A DNA stretch of 10,135 nucleotides from Phoronis ovalis. Lineage: Eukaryota; Phoronida; Phoronidae. The notes under the pieces are model-generated. The model saw only the letters and a program-made list of their open reading frames with translations, was not told the DNA's origin and made no database searches. A program made the translations under genes and the position numbers. The stretch is from assembly GCA_028565635.1 (NCBI GenBank), contig JAOXYB010067456.1:1-10135 (forward strand), written 5' to 3'. Position 1 is the first letter of the stretch; each line of letters opens with the position of its first letter. This document shows, one piece after another, positions 1 to 8,222 of the stretch.

Positions 1-32
1 TATATACTCTCTGATCTAGTCTAGCTCGAGTC

Positions 33-159
33 TAGCTCCAAGAAGTTTCTACTTTTTAGAAGTTATATCTCCTATAATTATCTGGGTTCCAGAAGATTTA
101 GCTTCTAGGGAAGAATTTGTAGCATCCAGTTGGCAATTACTAGCTCCTAGAAGTTTCTA
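33..159 (+). repeat. Short direct repeats with GAAnnTTC palindromes
   Basis: A 19-bp unit at 33-51 (TAGCTCCAAGAAGTTTCTA) recurs at 141-159 with one mismatch, 108 bp apart. A more degenerate relative (TAGCTTCTAGGGAAG) sits at about 99-113. Just left of the first copy, GTCTAGCTC occurs twice at 11-bp spacing (about 20-38). Each full copy contains AGAAGTTTCT (41-50 and 149-158), the inverted GAAnnTTC pair of a heat-shock element. A TTCnnGAA pair lies at 87-94. This could be the worn end of a tandem repeat that continues left of the window, or a regulatory cluster; the first is more likely because the similarity extends beyond the palindromes. Confidence 0.5.
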
Positions 160-1284
160 TTCCATATGACTTGCTCCTTGCTCATTTCTGGAGTCTAGAG
201 AGTTTTGTCCAAAAACCACTTGATACAAAGTAAACTCGATGTGGCGGGTTTGTTTCCTCTAATACGGTTGGTTTTAGGAAAGAATGAAAGAGGATGTATT
301 TGCATGACTTTTATCGCAGCTTAATTCCATGTGTCTAAAAATGATGTTTTTCAATTTCTGCTATGTTTTGTGACTGGGTTTTTGCGATAACCGTTTGGCA
401 AGAAATGTCCTTATTTTTTGTGGAAGAGTCTTTAGTCTGACTGAGTTTAGGCAAAAAATGTTCTAAGAAATGTGAACGGATCATAAGCACATGTTTGAAT
501 AAATGGAACACTCATTAGAGCTACGATTTAAGTGTATAAGTCTCTGTTAGGGGAAGCATCCTAGTAACGGTATCCGAATAGGTACCGGTAGCCTAACCTT
601 GCACAAGAACTGTCTTTTACATCTGGGAAAGTTGTGTCTTATTCAAAATTTACCAAGAATTCAGTAATAACTACCAATTGAAAATACAAAATTACGTAAT
701 AAATGATTATTGTCATGCTAAAATTCGGTCTGGGATGATATGTCAAACATGTTTTTATAAGCAAATAAGAAACACCTTAAAGTTATCTTGAATGTAATTC
801 GTATTCTTTTTTTAAACAAGTTTAACAGTATGTTTCAGATAGTTACAGATTAGCTTCTGCTTTTTTATTCGATTCCTCGTACATTTGTGACTTGCGTAAG
901 ATGGCCTGAACTGTTTAATTTTACACTTAAAGTGCACTTCAATTTTTTTAAATTTTTTTTGTAAGATTTTCAAGAGAATTAAAGTAAATACTAAGTTTTT
1001 AAAACATATGGGGTATCTATCAATTGGACACACTGATTTTGAGATACATTAGGTAGCACTTTGCGCCTAGTAAAGAATAACTTCTTTTTATGCAAAATCA
1101 CGTCTTTTTTAAAAAAGTATATTATAAAATTTCAATGGAAAATACACATTTTAAAAGTATTTTCATTTATTTGTTTTTGTTTAATTTTCAGGACAAAAGA
1201 AAACAGCATTGTTTTCATTATGTAAATAATTTCATGAAAATCTAAATAACTTGCACATCATGATCATAAATTTCGATCTCTTAC
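160..1284. other. AT-rich non-coding stretch, no gene seen
   Basis: No convincing coding frame, RNA gene or transposon is visible on either strand. A good plus-strand acceptor-like sequence (a T-rich tract ending TTTTCAG at about 1191) is followed by only a weak GTAAAT donor about 30 bases later, so no exon is called. A 73-codon minus-strand ORF at 812-1033 is rich in Lys, Ile and Leu, as expected from AT-rich non-coding DNA. The region could be intergenic, or the first intron of the candidate gene starting at 1310 on the minus strand. Confidence 0.6.
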
Positions 1285-1310
1285 CTGAAAAAGGTTTTCA
1301 AAGACTCCAT
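1285..1310 (-). CDS. Candidate first coding exon of an unknown minus-strand gene
   Basis: I do not recognise this gene. The minus strand has an ATG at 1310 in a good animal start context (AACATGG: A at -3, G at +4). Eight codons follow (MESLKTFF), then AG and a near-consensus donor, CAG|GTAAGAG, at 1284. The exon ends in phase 2. A TATA-like TATTTATAAG lies about 34 bases upstream (1335-1344), which would give a very short 5' UTR. The reading frame stays open upstream to a TAG just before 1368, next to an acceptor-like CTTGCTTTAG. An internal exon of about 86 nt (to about 1370) is therefore an equally possible reading. It does not join in phase directly to the transmembrane exon at 4302-4497, so if real it belongs to another gene or needs intervening exons. 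The rest of the gene would run off the left edge. Confidence 0.3.
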
Positions 1311-1334
1311 GTTATCAGTTCGAATTCTTCCGCA

Positions 1335-1344
1335 CTTATAAATA
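1335..1344 (-). promoter_or_regulatory. TATA-like box upstream of the 1310 ATG
   Basis: On the minus strand TATTTATAAG lies about 34 bases before the ATG at 1310. A start site 25-30 bases downstream of the box would fall just before that ATG. In DNA this AT-rich, TATA-like strings are frequent, so the only support is its position relative to the ATG and donor. Confidence 0.2.
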
Positions 1345-2087
1345 CTGCTATTATATGTTCTAACTAAATAGTGCTAAAGCAAGCATTTGCGTTTTATAAT
1401 ACTTCTCTAATTAGCACTCCACTAGTCTTTTTCTGGCTGTTTTCCCCGCGTAGTACCAGTTTTGTTTGCCCTCAGATTATTAAGCAAATGTTAGAGTTGT
1501 TGAAAACTTGTTTGTAATTCAACCACTGATTGTTTTATGCTAATTATAAGACACTCTATGAAGTGACTAAAACACTAATACGCATGCGCAAAGCCAGTTT
1601 CTCTTCATTAGCAACTGCTATCATATACTGATCCAGTGTTTGGAAAATAATTCTACCCAACCTTGCTGTTTATTGCGGAAAACCGTACACAAAAAGATTA
1701 CTAAGTAAAATGCATAAATTAACAAGCGATACCATTCCCAGTAGAAATTTCAGATATGTACATTAAGGTTTTTTATAACAGTAAGCAAATATACGACTCA
1801 AAATACTATATTATCCGTAACTAATGCAGCCGAGCTAAACTGATTGTATTTGTTATAATAATTGTAGTAATTAACTATAATACTTAATAATACAATAATA
1901 GTCCATCAAATAATTAAGCGTGTCATCAGAAATTGTTTAAAAGCATGATACGTTTTGCATTTGTAAGTAAATTAAACACCTGAACGGAGGTTCACCTAAG
2001 ATATGATTAGCCGATATTGTTACTATATCAATTTTGATTAGGGAAATTGTGCTACATTTATAAAGCTGATGATAAAAGATAAATTAC

Positions 2088-2115
2088 GCCTGTCGACATA
2101 ACTGCGATGACAGGC
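2088..2115. repeat. Short perfect hairpin
   Basis: GCCTGTC at 2088-2094 pairs perfectly with GACAGGC at 2109-2115 across a 14-base loop, in otherwise AT-rich DNA. It is followed by an A-rich run, not a T run. It does not match the histone 3' stem-loop. A CTGATGA string lies just upstream (about 2066-2072), but no GAAA partner makes a hammerhead ribozyme. No function is assigned. Confidence 0.4.
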
Positions 2116-3040
2116 AATGAAAAAATAAATGTACTGTATTCGAAATCAAGAGCAATGCCTTCTAATTTGCATTTGGATATTTCCATTTGGTCTCGGCTTT
2201 CCCGTTTTAAAGTAAGGGAGTTTTATTACGTGTAATAAATAGGTCGCACAACCATGAGTCAGTCCCTTGGGTCAATTCAATCGTCTCTAACTATCTATGA
2301 CAAGTTGCTTATAAGTTAGTTTTCTTAAAACTGAACTCATTATACTTTTCTTACTGTACTATCTTAGAATTGGATTACCTCTGAAAGTGCATTTGTTCAA
2401 CATGTCCAATGATAAATGATGAATACTAAATCTATTTTTTATTTTAATTTCCGTTCATATCGCTCAAAAACGGCGAAGAATAAACATTCTGAGCAACAGA
2501 TTCACAGAAGCTAAAAGGATGTTTTTTGAAAAAGTATAAGTAAATTGGAAGCTCAACAAAGCTTTTTAGCCAAAAATATTTAGTTTCTTATCTTTTCATT
2601 TTCCTAGTAATTCAAACGTCACATGCATTTTTACAAACATTTCCGAAATGCAACAATAAAATAATATAATTTATTCAAAATTTAAAGGTAAAAAATATTT
2701 CATATAACTCCTACATGCTTAAAAGCATAACATTTGATAACAGAGAAAATGTTTAGTCAGGATAATTACACTACAGCGAAACATATATTCAGTTGTGTTG
2801 TTTTTTTTCCTCCGATTCTACAACAATTTAAAGTCCTAAGTATTCATAAGCTGAATGTTTTATCGAACAGCAACAATTGAATTACTTTAATTCTTGCTAT
2901 TCGAAGCAAAAACAAAAAAGGCCGGTAGTACCACAAAACACCAAGCTATGTCGATTGATAAAGTCAACATTCAAAATAAGTGATAGATTGATCCAGTAAA
3001 TCTAGGCAGAGAAGTGTACATTTGGAAACATCCTAACAAT

Positions 3041-3052
3041 AACAACAACAAC
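3041..3052 (+). repeat. (AAC)4 microsatellite
   Basis: Four perfect AAC units, preceded by an imperfect AACAAT. Short and probably of no functional importance. Confidence 0.7.
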
Positions 3053-3142
3053 ATCGGAGATGTTATGAGGTGTGAAGTGCTGTGCAACCATATGCTATAG
3101 AAAGAGTGTGTAGTAAATATGCAGCCTTAAAGGCACACTTAC

Positions 3143-3156
3143 CCAGGACAGCCTGG
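3143..3156 (-). other. Possible 14-nt micro-exon, coincident with a hairpin
   Basis: On the minus strand a T-rich acceptor ending ATTTTTAG is followed by 14 bases, then a strong donor GG|GTAAGTGT. The 14 bases are exactly a perfect hairpin: CCAGG, a 4-base loop, CCTGG. The transmembrane exon upstream ends in phase 2. Joined to it, the micro-exon reads in frame (completing a Ser codon, then QAVL) and ends in phase 1. The strand, phase and donor quality are suggestive. Against it, such a small exon between two plausible sites arises easily by chance, and no following exon was found. Confidence 0.15.
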
Positions 3157-4113
3157 CTAAAAATATTAATATAAATCATCAGTTCAAAAAAACGATTATG
3201 TATAAGAACTAATAATATTAAAAACAATCATTTTATACTTATGCAAGCCAACTCTAAAAGTAAACTGATATTGGTAATTCACAAAATCTGTTTTGGTTTT
3301 CAATCTCAAGTGTGCATGCAAACCTTGCTTAAAGCCAAGTCGTACAAATGTCTAGAAATCTAGATCTGTAGATATTAAATAAACCACAGTGAAACAGTTA
3401 TACCTCGATTTATTAGCTTATATCAGAAACACGGTTCTCGTTTTTATACGAGTTCACCAGTGCGTATAAATGAAAATGGCAAAGTTAATAATAAATGGAT
3501 TAAAGTTTTATCAGTTTATCATCCAGCTAATAGCTTGTCGAGAACATAGAAAGAAAATGCCAGTCTTATCAGCAACAAATCAGCAACATTATTCGATTAT
3601 ATTTTCATTACCAATACTCATAATTCATTTCTTGCGGTATACTTTTATGGAGGGAGATTTTCTACTTAGAAATACTTATATTTTTGTGCTGCGGCTTAAG
3701 ATTATGTTTCCACTACTTGTGCATGATTGGTTTACTACGAACAGTCGTTTTCAATTATGTTACTTATTGACAAGACATACATTACGTCTCCAAAGCACCT
3801 TAAAAAAATCTGAAGTAAGGAAATGAAGTTCCTTGAAATAATAATACCCCTTGATTAATCGTATATAGATGTATTTGTACTTATAAGTATATTTTTACCG
3901 AAGTCAGGAACTCATCACTACATGTTAACATGCAACAATACAGCTGGTGTTACTGCAGTATTCGAACTGTTTATAAAAATGACAACTCATGGTTTCCACA
4001 TGAAAATGTTACTATAACCTCCATTTTGCATATTTTTAGTATTATAATATCTAAATTTCTTATAATTAGAAATATAGATATACGCTATCTAGATTTCATT
4101 TTTTTGTTTTAAG
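3157..4113. other. AT-rich stretch without recognised gene
   Basis: The stretch holds the longest ORF of the window (3470-3826, plus strand, 118 codons). It has no recognisable domain, no clear promoter, and the composition of translated AT-rich DNA. A single ORF of this length is expected by chance in 10 kb. A second 60-codon ORF at 3930-4112 is also unconvincing. Nothing else stands out apart from scattered runs of A and T. Confidence 0.5.
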
Positions 4114-4143
4114 CCAGATGTCGCTACGTGTCATCGTACAAAT
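4114..4143 (+). other. Weak 30-nt plus-strand exon candidate
   Basis: A strong pyrimidine tract ending TTTTAAG (to 4113) precedes 30 bases ending CAAAT, followed by the donor GTAAGTAAG at 4144. In the frame that opens after one base it reads QMSLRVIVQ and ends in phase 2; all three frames are open. The 3' end matches that of the next candidate exon (CAAAT|GTAAGTA). The two cannot be neighbouring exons, because only 23 bases separate them, too short for an intron. They could only be alternatives, or chance. Confidence 0.15.
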
Positions 4144-4166
4144 GTAAGTAAGCATACATATTTCAG

Positions 4167-4232
4167 AGCAAGCTTCGCGAATCTACTTTTACCCACACTT
4201 TATAAAGATTTACTGCAAGAGGTCTGGCAAAT
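4167..4232 (+). other. Weak 66-nt plus-strand exon candidate
   Basis: An acceptor-like ATACATATTTCAG ends at 4166 and a donor CAAAT|GTAAGTAC begins at 4233. The 66 bases between are open in one frame (one base, 21 codons, two bases; phase 2 on both sides). They read as an amphipathic-looking peptide containing LLLPTLYKDLL and QEVWQ. Base composition is less AT-rich than the surroundings. It lies only 69 bases from, and on the opposite strand to, the transmembrane exon. A real exon here would imply a nested or overlapping gene. Chance is the simpler reading. Confidence 0.2.
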
Positions 4233-4301
4233 GTAAGTACTACTACTAAGTAGTTTAGTAACTTAATTAAAATGATTACTTTACTGATTAAAGACTGATA
4301 C

Positions 4302-4497
4302 CTGAGTTGTGACATGTCCATACTTTTTGGATCTATTTGCAGCTGTGGAACTGGTTGGTGCTCTGGTAATATTTTCTCGTATTCTTCTATGCTTTTCCTT
4401 CTTCGCCGTTTTTGACACAAGATGCAGATCAAGATGAGAATGGATACCAGCACACATCCACCGATAACAGAACCAGCTATAATTCCCTTCAGTGCCT
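4302..4497 (-). CDS. Exon encoding a transmembrane helix and basic cytoplasmic tail
   Basis: I do not recognise the family. This minus-strand exon starts after an acceptor (ATTTCTACAG, ending at 4498) and runs to a CTCAG|GTATCAG donor at 4301. It opens in phase 1 and ends in phase 2. It encodes a short ALKG lead, a 22-23 residue hydrophobic helix rich in Gly at its start (GIIAGSVIGGC) and in Ile/Leu/Cys at its end, then KRRRRK. A polar tail follows, with a PKA-like RRKS, a YEKI sequence that fits the YxxPhi sorting signal, and Pro/Gln-rich residues. The basic cluster places the tail in the cytoplasm. Two Cys at the inner edge of the helix could be acylated. Beyond the donor the frame stays open to a stop at about 4163, but composition turns AT-rich and Ile/Leu/Val-heavy, so splicing is more likely than read-through. 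A minus-strand start exon at 9530-9665 matches its incoming phase. It could instead be the membrane exon of a larger receptor. Confidence 0.65.
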
Positions 4498-6029
4498 CTG
4501 TAGAAATAAATCAACTAAATAAGTGTCAATAAAGAAATGATCGAAGCTAATGCACACGAATACTATTATTCATCATCAACTGTGCCCATTAATTATTACA
4601 TAGGTCTGTAACAGCCTCACTAAAAATGTGCCATATAGCTAAAAGTGTCCAATTCGATTATGCTGTTCGGATTTTAGGAGACCGATAATGGCTATATTTC
4701 ATGCCGATCTGTTAAACATAAAATGATTAACAAATTTTGCACAAAATTGAGAAAATAACTACCTAATGTACATTTCAGGCGTGCATCTTTTACTTGGTTC
4801 TACATCAGCCATTCAGGCCTAGCCCTGGGCCTGCCAGATTTAAGGGTAATCTCAGTTACACATTTCTATTTTCATGAACTAATTTTCCTCAAAACTCGAT
4901 AATAAATGTGGTTAAAATATGGAACGCTTGTAATGTATATTTAAGAACATCCAAGTCTCCAGATATTATCTCGGAATGAAAATGGACAAAAATGCAACCG
5001 CATGTTTTAATTTCTCCGCTATCTATGTTGTCTTTCTTGTGACATAAAGATTCAACCGTACATTACACACTACCTTTTGCTTCTTTTTTTAGTTAATGTG
5101 CAATCTGTTAATTGTAATAAGCAAAATGATATCACTGAACATTTCATTGTTTTATTTAAAAAAAATACTAGTTGAAATCTGCAAAATTTGTAAAAGAATA
5201 GAGAAACCAACGCATTAAATTCTTGTGATAGACCCAAGATACTAAGTTTACGCAGGAACTAATAAAATCCCAATTTACGCAATGGGACTAATTATTTTAT
5301 TTGTTACGGAAACGTTAGCCCAATATAGTACCACAGGGGTAATTATTTTTATCACCATTCTCAGTGGAGTAGGTATGCAGGATGTGTTTTGCATGCGTGT
5401 GCTTTCTAGTAGTAAGCAGTTCAGAGACTACTCCTGGAAACAAAACATTATGCACTTTACATATATAATGCAGTATCGAAGTGAAATTAATGACATCCAG
5501 TGGGTATTAGTCATCTCTAGAATAAGTAGGCCTATTAGATTGCCTTACTATACATGCAATTTAGTATATAAGCGTAAAAATCTCTTCAATTAAATTTATT
5601 TGATTATTTTATCTTTAATTATTAAATACATTATCTTTGTATTAAAATATCAAATCATTAGCCAGCTAAACAAACAACTAAATCAAATTTGCCCAATAAT
5701 ATTATGTTAGATTGTAAAGTGTTTCTGTAGCTTTGTAAACACAAATTTGAAATGCTAGTTTAAGCATTGTTGTGTTTCGTCTTAACACAGTGATAACGCA
5801 AGCCCCTTATGCAATTAGTGTTAAAAAAAGCCTCTGAAGCTAACGATAAAAGTAATCACCTAAACCGTTTGAAGCATGGTTGGGTTGCTCGTGGTTACTG
5901 TAGACATTTCAGTGTGACCAAAATTGCCTAATGTATTGCCCTTGTAACAGATAGTCCCAATGTATGCTACCAGGGAATTAATTAAGATGCATGGTTCATG
6001 AAGTAAGCATGACTCCTAAGCTCATTCAG
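4498..6029. other. Intron-like AT-rich stretch
   Basis: This probably belongs to the long intron upstream of the transmembrane exon on the minus strand. No exon with good sites was found. It holds an imperfect GC-rich palindrome (4814-4833) and a solitary string resembling the minisatellite unit of the transposon further right (5329-5349). A 103-codon plus-strand ORF (5282-5593) begins with hydrophobic residues that mimic a signal peptide, but it has no recognisable domain and is probably chance. Confidence 0.5.
4814..4833. repeat. GC-rich imperfect palindrome
   Basis: CAGGCC at 4814-4819 pairs with GGCCTG at 4828-4833 across 8 bases that are themselves partly complementary. It sits in a short GC-richer patch (about 4800-4840) inside AT-rich DNA. 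No function is assigned. Confidence 0.4.
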
Positions 6030-6479
6030 GAATATAATCCCGGGGTACTGTCATTCAAAGTCACTATATATATATATATGTGCCGCCCAATAGGCCCCCT
6101 TTTCAGCTCCTGCAGTTACCACAGGGTATGTTTTTCATGCTTCTCAAAGCCTTATTTACCACAGGGTATACTTTTCTTGTTGGTTATTTACCACAGGGTA
6201 TATTTTCAATAAGTATTCGTTTAACACAGGGTGTATTTCATGAAAAACGCATTTACGACAGCTATCAAAAATTAAGGTTCGTAAATTTTCCCACATTTAT
6301 TAACCGCAGGGTATATAATTTACAAACAAATTTTGCATAGGGTATCTATTTCGAAAGAGTTATTTACAACAGGGTATATTTTTCATGTTTTTTCATTTAC
6401 GACAAGGTATATTTTTGGTGACCTTTGGGCCGCACACACCCCTGCCAACTTTTTGGTCAAGCACCCCCCGGGAATATAA
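6030..6479. mobile_element. Non-autonomous DNA transposon (MITE/foldback-like) with internal minisatellite
   Basis: The direct repeat GGAATATAA occurs at 6029-6037 and 6471-6479, as expected of a target-site duplication. Inside it the ends are inverted: the left begins TCCCGGGGTACTG, and the right end read on the minus strand begins CCCGGGGGGTGCTTG. About 40 bases further in, a second inverted block is nearly exact: left 6079-6094 TGTGCCGCCCAATAGG, right 6422-6436 TGTGCGGCCCAAAGG read in reverse. The left arm also carries a (TA)n run (about 6065-6079). Between the arms lie about nine copies of a ~32-bp unit. No transposase is encoded, so movement would depend on an enzyme supplied elsewhere. 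The duplication is 7, 8 or 9 bp depending on how many terminal G/T bases are assigned to the arms. That would suit hAT-, P- or Mutator-type elements, and I cannot choose among them. Oyster and mussel genomes contain short elements with tandem-repeat cores, but those described as pearl or Helentron-like differ in their ends. Confidence 0.65.
6116..6410 (+). repeat. Degenerate ~32-bp tandem repeat, about 9 units
   Basis: The consensus core TTACCACAGGGTATATTTTT recurs with starts at about 6116, 6156, 6188, 6221, 6253, 6300, 6332, 6364 and 6397. Spacings are 40, 32, 33, 32, 47, 32, 32 and 33 bases: a 32-33 bp period with two units carrying extra bases. The GGGTAT part is the best conserved and the T-rich remainder drifts. 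Small ORFs that overlap it on the plus strand are translations of the repeat, not genes. Confidence 0.8.
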
Positions 6480-6824
6480 GTCTATACCTTTTATCTTTAC
6501 ATCCGGGCTTTACATTCATTTTAGCAACATTTTTTGAGATGAAAGCAGCAAAATAATGTTTGTGAACAGATATTGTTTGTTTGACAGAAAGTACACAATG
6601 CACACGTTTTCAGTGGATTTAGGAGCTTATAGGTAAAAACGTGCAGGTTAAATTCTAAATCACAATTCGCAAATATTTTAACTAATTTTGATAAATAATG
6701 TGTAAATATACAGGTCAAGCTTTTCAAAATAATATCATACTTTCGCGTTATCCGTGTACCAGTCGGAATAAATCCAACCATTAGTTTTCCGGCGAGGAGC
6801 TGAACACTAACATAGTGGCGGTCT

Positions 6825-6890
6825 CAAGGGGGTTAGGGGATTCGTAGCCGATCGAACTCTACTCGGAGCCCTCGATTGCAAATCCCCTTG
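6825..6890. repeat. Imperfect 66-bp inverted repeat in a GC-richer island
   Basis: CAAGGGG at 6825-6831 pairs with CCCCTTG at 6884-6890, and an alternative GGGGATT at 6836-6842 pairs with AATCCCC at 6881-6887. Inside, CCGA at about 6848 faces TCGG at about 6873. The whole can fold as a long imperfect hairpin. The minus-strand reading has a tRNA-like acceptor stem pair, but the span is too short for a tRNA and shows no clear anticodon arm. It may be a remnant of a small transposon or SINE. Confidence 0.4.
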
Positions 6891-7743
6891 ACAAAATAAT
6901 CCTTGTTTTTTGGTTGTTCAGAATTTTTTTTTTGGAATTAAGCCCTCTAAACAAAAAGCCTATGGCTGCCCCTGTAACGGCTATTGCGTCAGACTGTCTA
7001 TATACAAGAAATGAAATTAAGAAAGTTATAGCGCAACAGCTACAACTCGGAGTTATCATTTAAACCAATTAAATGCATATTGAGCCTTAACGAGGACGAA
7101 AAGACAACTACCCATTTTATTTTTTAGAAGATATATAAAAAACAAGAGTCTAATATTATGAAGCTATCCAAATGTACAAATTGAAAATACATTTCACTAC
7201 AAACATGGAAATCAAAGTCTAAGCCGGGTACGACGAATTTTAGTTCGATATCTTCACAAAAAATATCGACCTATAGCTGGGAGAATTTGAATAAGAGATG
7301 TACTAAACCCCTACTCCTTGCAATTATTTAGTTTTAATAAGCTTTGGCAAACGGACTTGATCAGAACTTATCAGATTGGATATAGTGTACCTCTTTTTAG
7401 ATGTTGAATTCAAAGTGTTGAAGTCGATTTTTAAAAAACATGTTGACACGTAGTATTTTTAAAAATGATATTGTATCATCCAAGACAAATTGTTCAAATA
7501 TTTTAAGCATTCGTTGTTAATAGTTTGTATACAATATTTTAATATTTAAAGATAGAAACATACTAATAGTAATGTTAGCTTTAGTATTCTGTTGGTAATA
7601 AATCAGACAATAAATGAAACATAAAAAATATGGTCCGCAGTTATATCATGCACAAAAGAGCAGCAACAACTTTAGCATGTAGTTTTCGATAAGGAATTGA
7701 AATTTGAGAACTCTTTTTAATAGTTCTCTGGTAATTTACTCAT

Positions 7744-7761
7744 GAGAGAGAGAGAGAGAGA
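7744..7761 (+). repeat. (GA)9 microsatellite
   Basis: Nine perfect GA units with no interruption, flanked by CAT and CGG. Probably polymorphic between individuals; no other role is suggested. Confidence 0.9.
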
Positions 7762-8153
7762 CGGAAATACGGAAAGTAATTATTGTAACATTTGTCATTT
7801 TTTGCTTTGAACTTTTGAAATTTCCTGTTGCTGTGTCACTATGTGTCTAAATACAAATATGTAATTATTACACTATTAGAATGCAAGTTTTGGTTTATGT
7901 GTAGGACTGGACAAGTGTTAATTTCCGTAGATCGATCTAGTTCTTCAATGTAGGCAGTAAAGATCAAAACTAATGTACCCAAATGCTTCTATATGATTAT
8001 AAAATCTCTTGGGATTTTTTTTTTAAATTTCAGACACTTTTTGTCTACACACTCTTGCTATGTATTTTAAAGTACGGTAATTTAATAGAAAAATATTACA
8101 TAGCGAGATAATTGAACTAGATTCCCTACGATGCCCTTTAATATAACGGAGCT

Positions 8154-8222
8154 AACTTTTTAAAAGTTATGGACGATAACGCAGCACTACTCAGTAAGCT
8201 GCGCTGGTCTCGGATAGTTCCT
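8154..8222 (+). mobile_element. Possible SINE 3'-domain remnant
   Basis: GCGCTGGTCTCGGATAGTTCCTTA, split here as GCGCTGGTCT at 8201-8210 and CGGATAGTTCC at 8211-8221, closely matches GCGTTGGTCT and TGGATGGGACTTCC at 8583-8606. About 400 bases separate the two, and they agree at 13 of the first 15 positions. The motif is also like the 5S rRNA segment containing CTTGGATGGG, which appears in the bodies of some animal SINEs. Immediately left are two perfect hairpins: AACTTTT/AAAAGTT (8154-8168) and CGCAGC/GCTGCG (8180-8203). The 5' part is unrecognisable. Confidence 0.25.

Larger units (their letters stand above)
1372..3142. other. AT-rich stretch without recognised gene
   Basis: No exon, tRNA or rRNA-like sequence, or transposon ORF stands out on either strand. 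It contains short low-complexity AT runs (for example about 1850-1915), a GC-rich hairpin at 2088-2115 and a short AAC run at 3041-3052. If the minus-strand gene with the transmembrane exon continues leftward, its later exons or 3' UTR may lie here. No exon with both a good acceptor and a good donor in a matching phase was found. Confidence 0.55.
6480..8153. other. AT-rich stretch without recognised gene
   Basis: A GC-richer island lies at about 6790-6890 with a long hairpin. Two minus-strand ORFs (6521-6781, 86 codons; 6859-7059, 66 codons) show no recognisable domain. The second contains a hydrophobic, Ala/Gly-rich stretch but no clear splice sites or start context. A (GA)9 microsatellite lies at 7744-7761. 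A T-rich acceptor-like sequence ends at about 8033 (plus strand, TTTCAG) but is followed by no convincing exon. Confidence 0.5.

Noticed and set aside
1180-1225. Strong plus-strand acceptor-like tract ending TTTTCAG
   Set aside because: No good donor follows within a plausible exon length and the downstream frames are short, so no exon can be supported.
3470-3826. 118-codon plus-strand ORF, the longest in the window
   Set aside because: No recognisable domain, amino acids typical of translated AT-rich DNA, and no supporting promoter or splice signals. An ORF of this length is about what chance gives in 10 kb over six frames.
5282-5593. 103-codon plus-strand ORF with a signal-peptide-like start
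   Set aside because: The hydrophobic start is explained by T-rich codons. The rest has no domain or motif, and the upstream context shows no promoter.
5991-6340. Two overlapping plus-strand ORFs with repeated PQG-type residues
   Set aside because: They are translations of the minisatellite and arms of the transposon at 6030-6479; the repeated residues mirror the repeated DNA unit.
6836-6887. tRNA-like acceptor stem GGGGATT/AATCCCC on the minus strand
   Set aside because: The span is about 52 bases, too short for a tRNA, without a recognisable D arm or anticodon arm and with only a poor B-box match.
6859-7059. 66-codon minus-strand ORF with an Ala/Gly-rich hydrophobic stretch
   Set aside because: No good splice sites bound it, the start context is ordinary, and no family is recognised. 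It may be transposon-derived, but nothing shows that.
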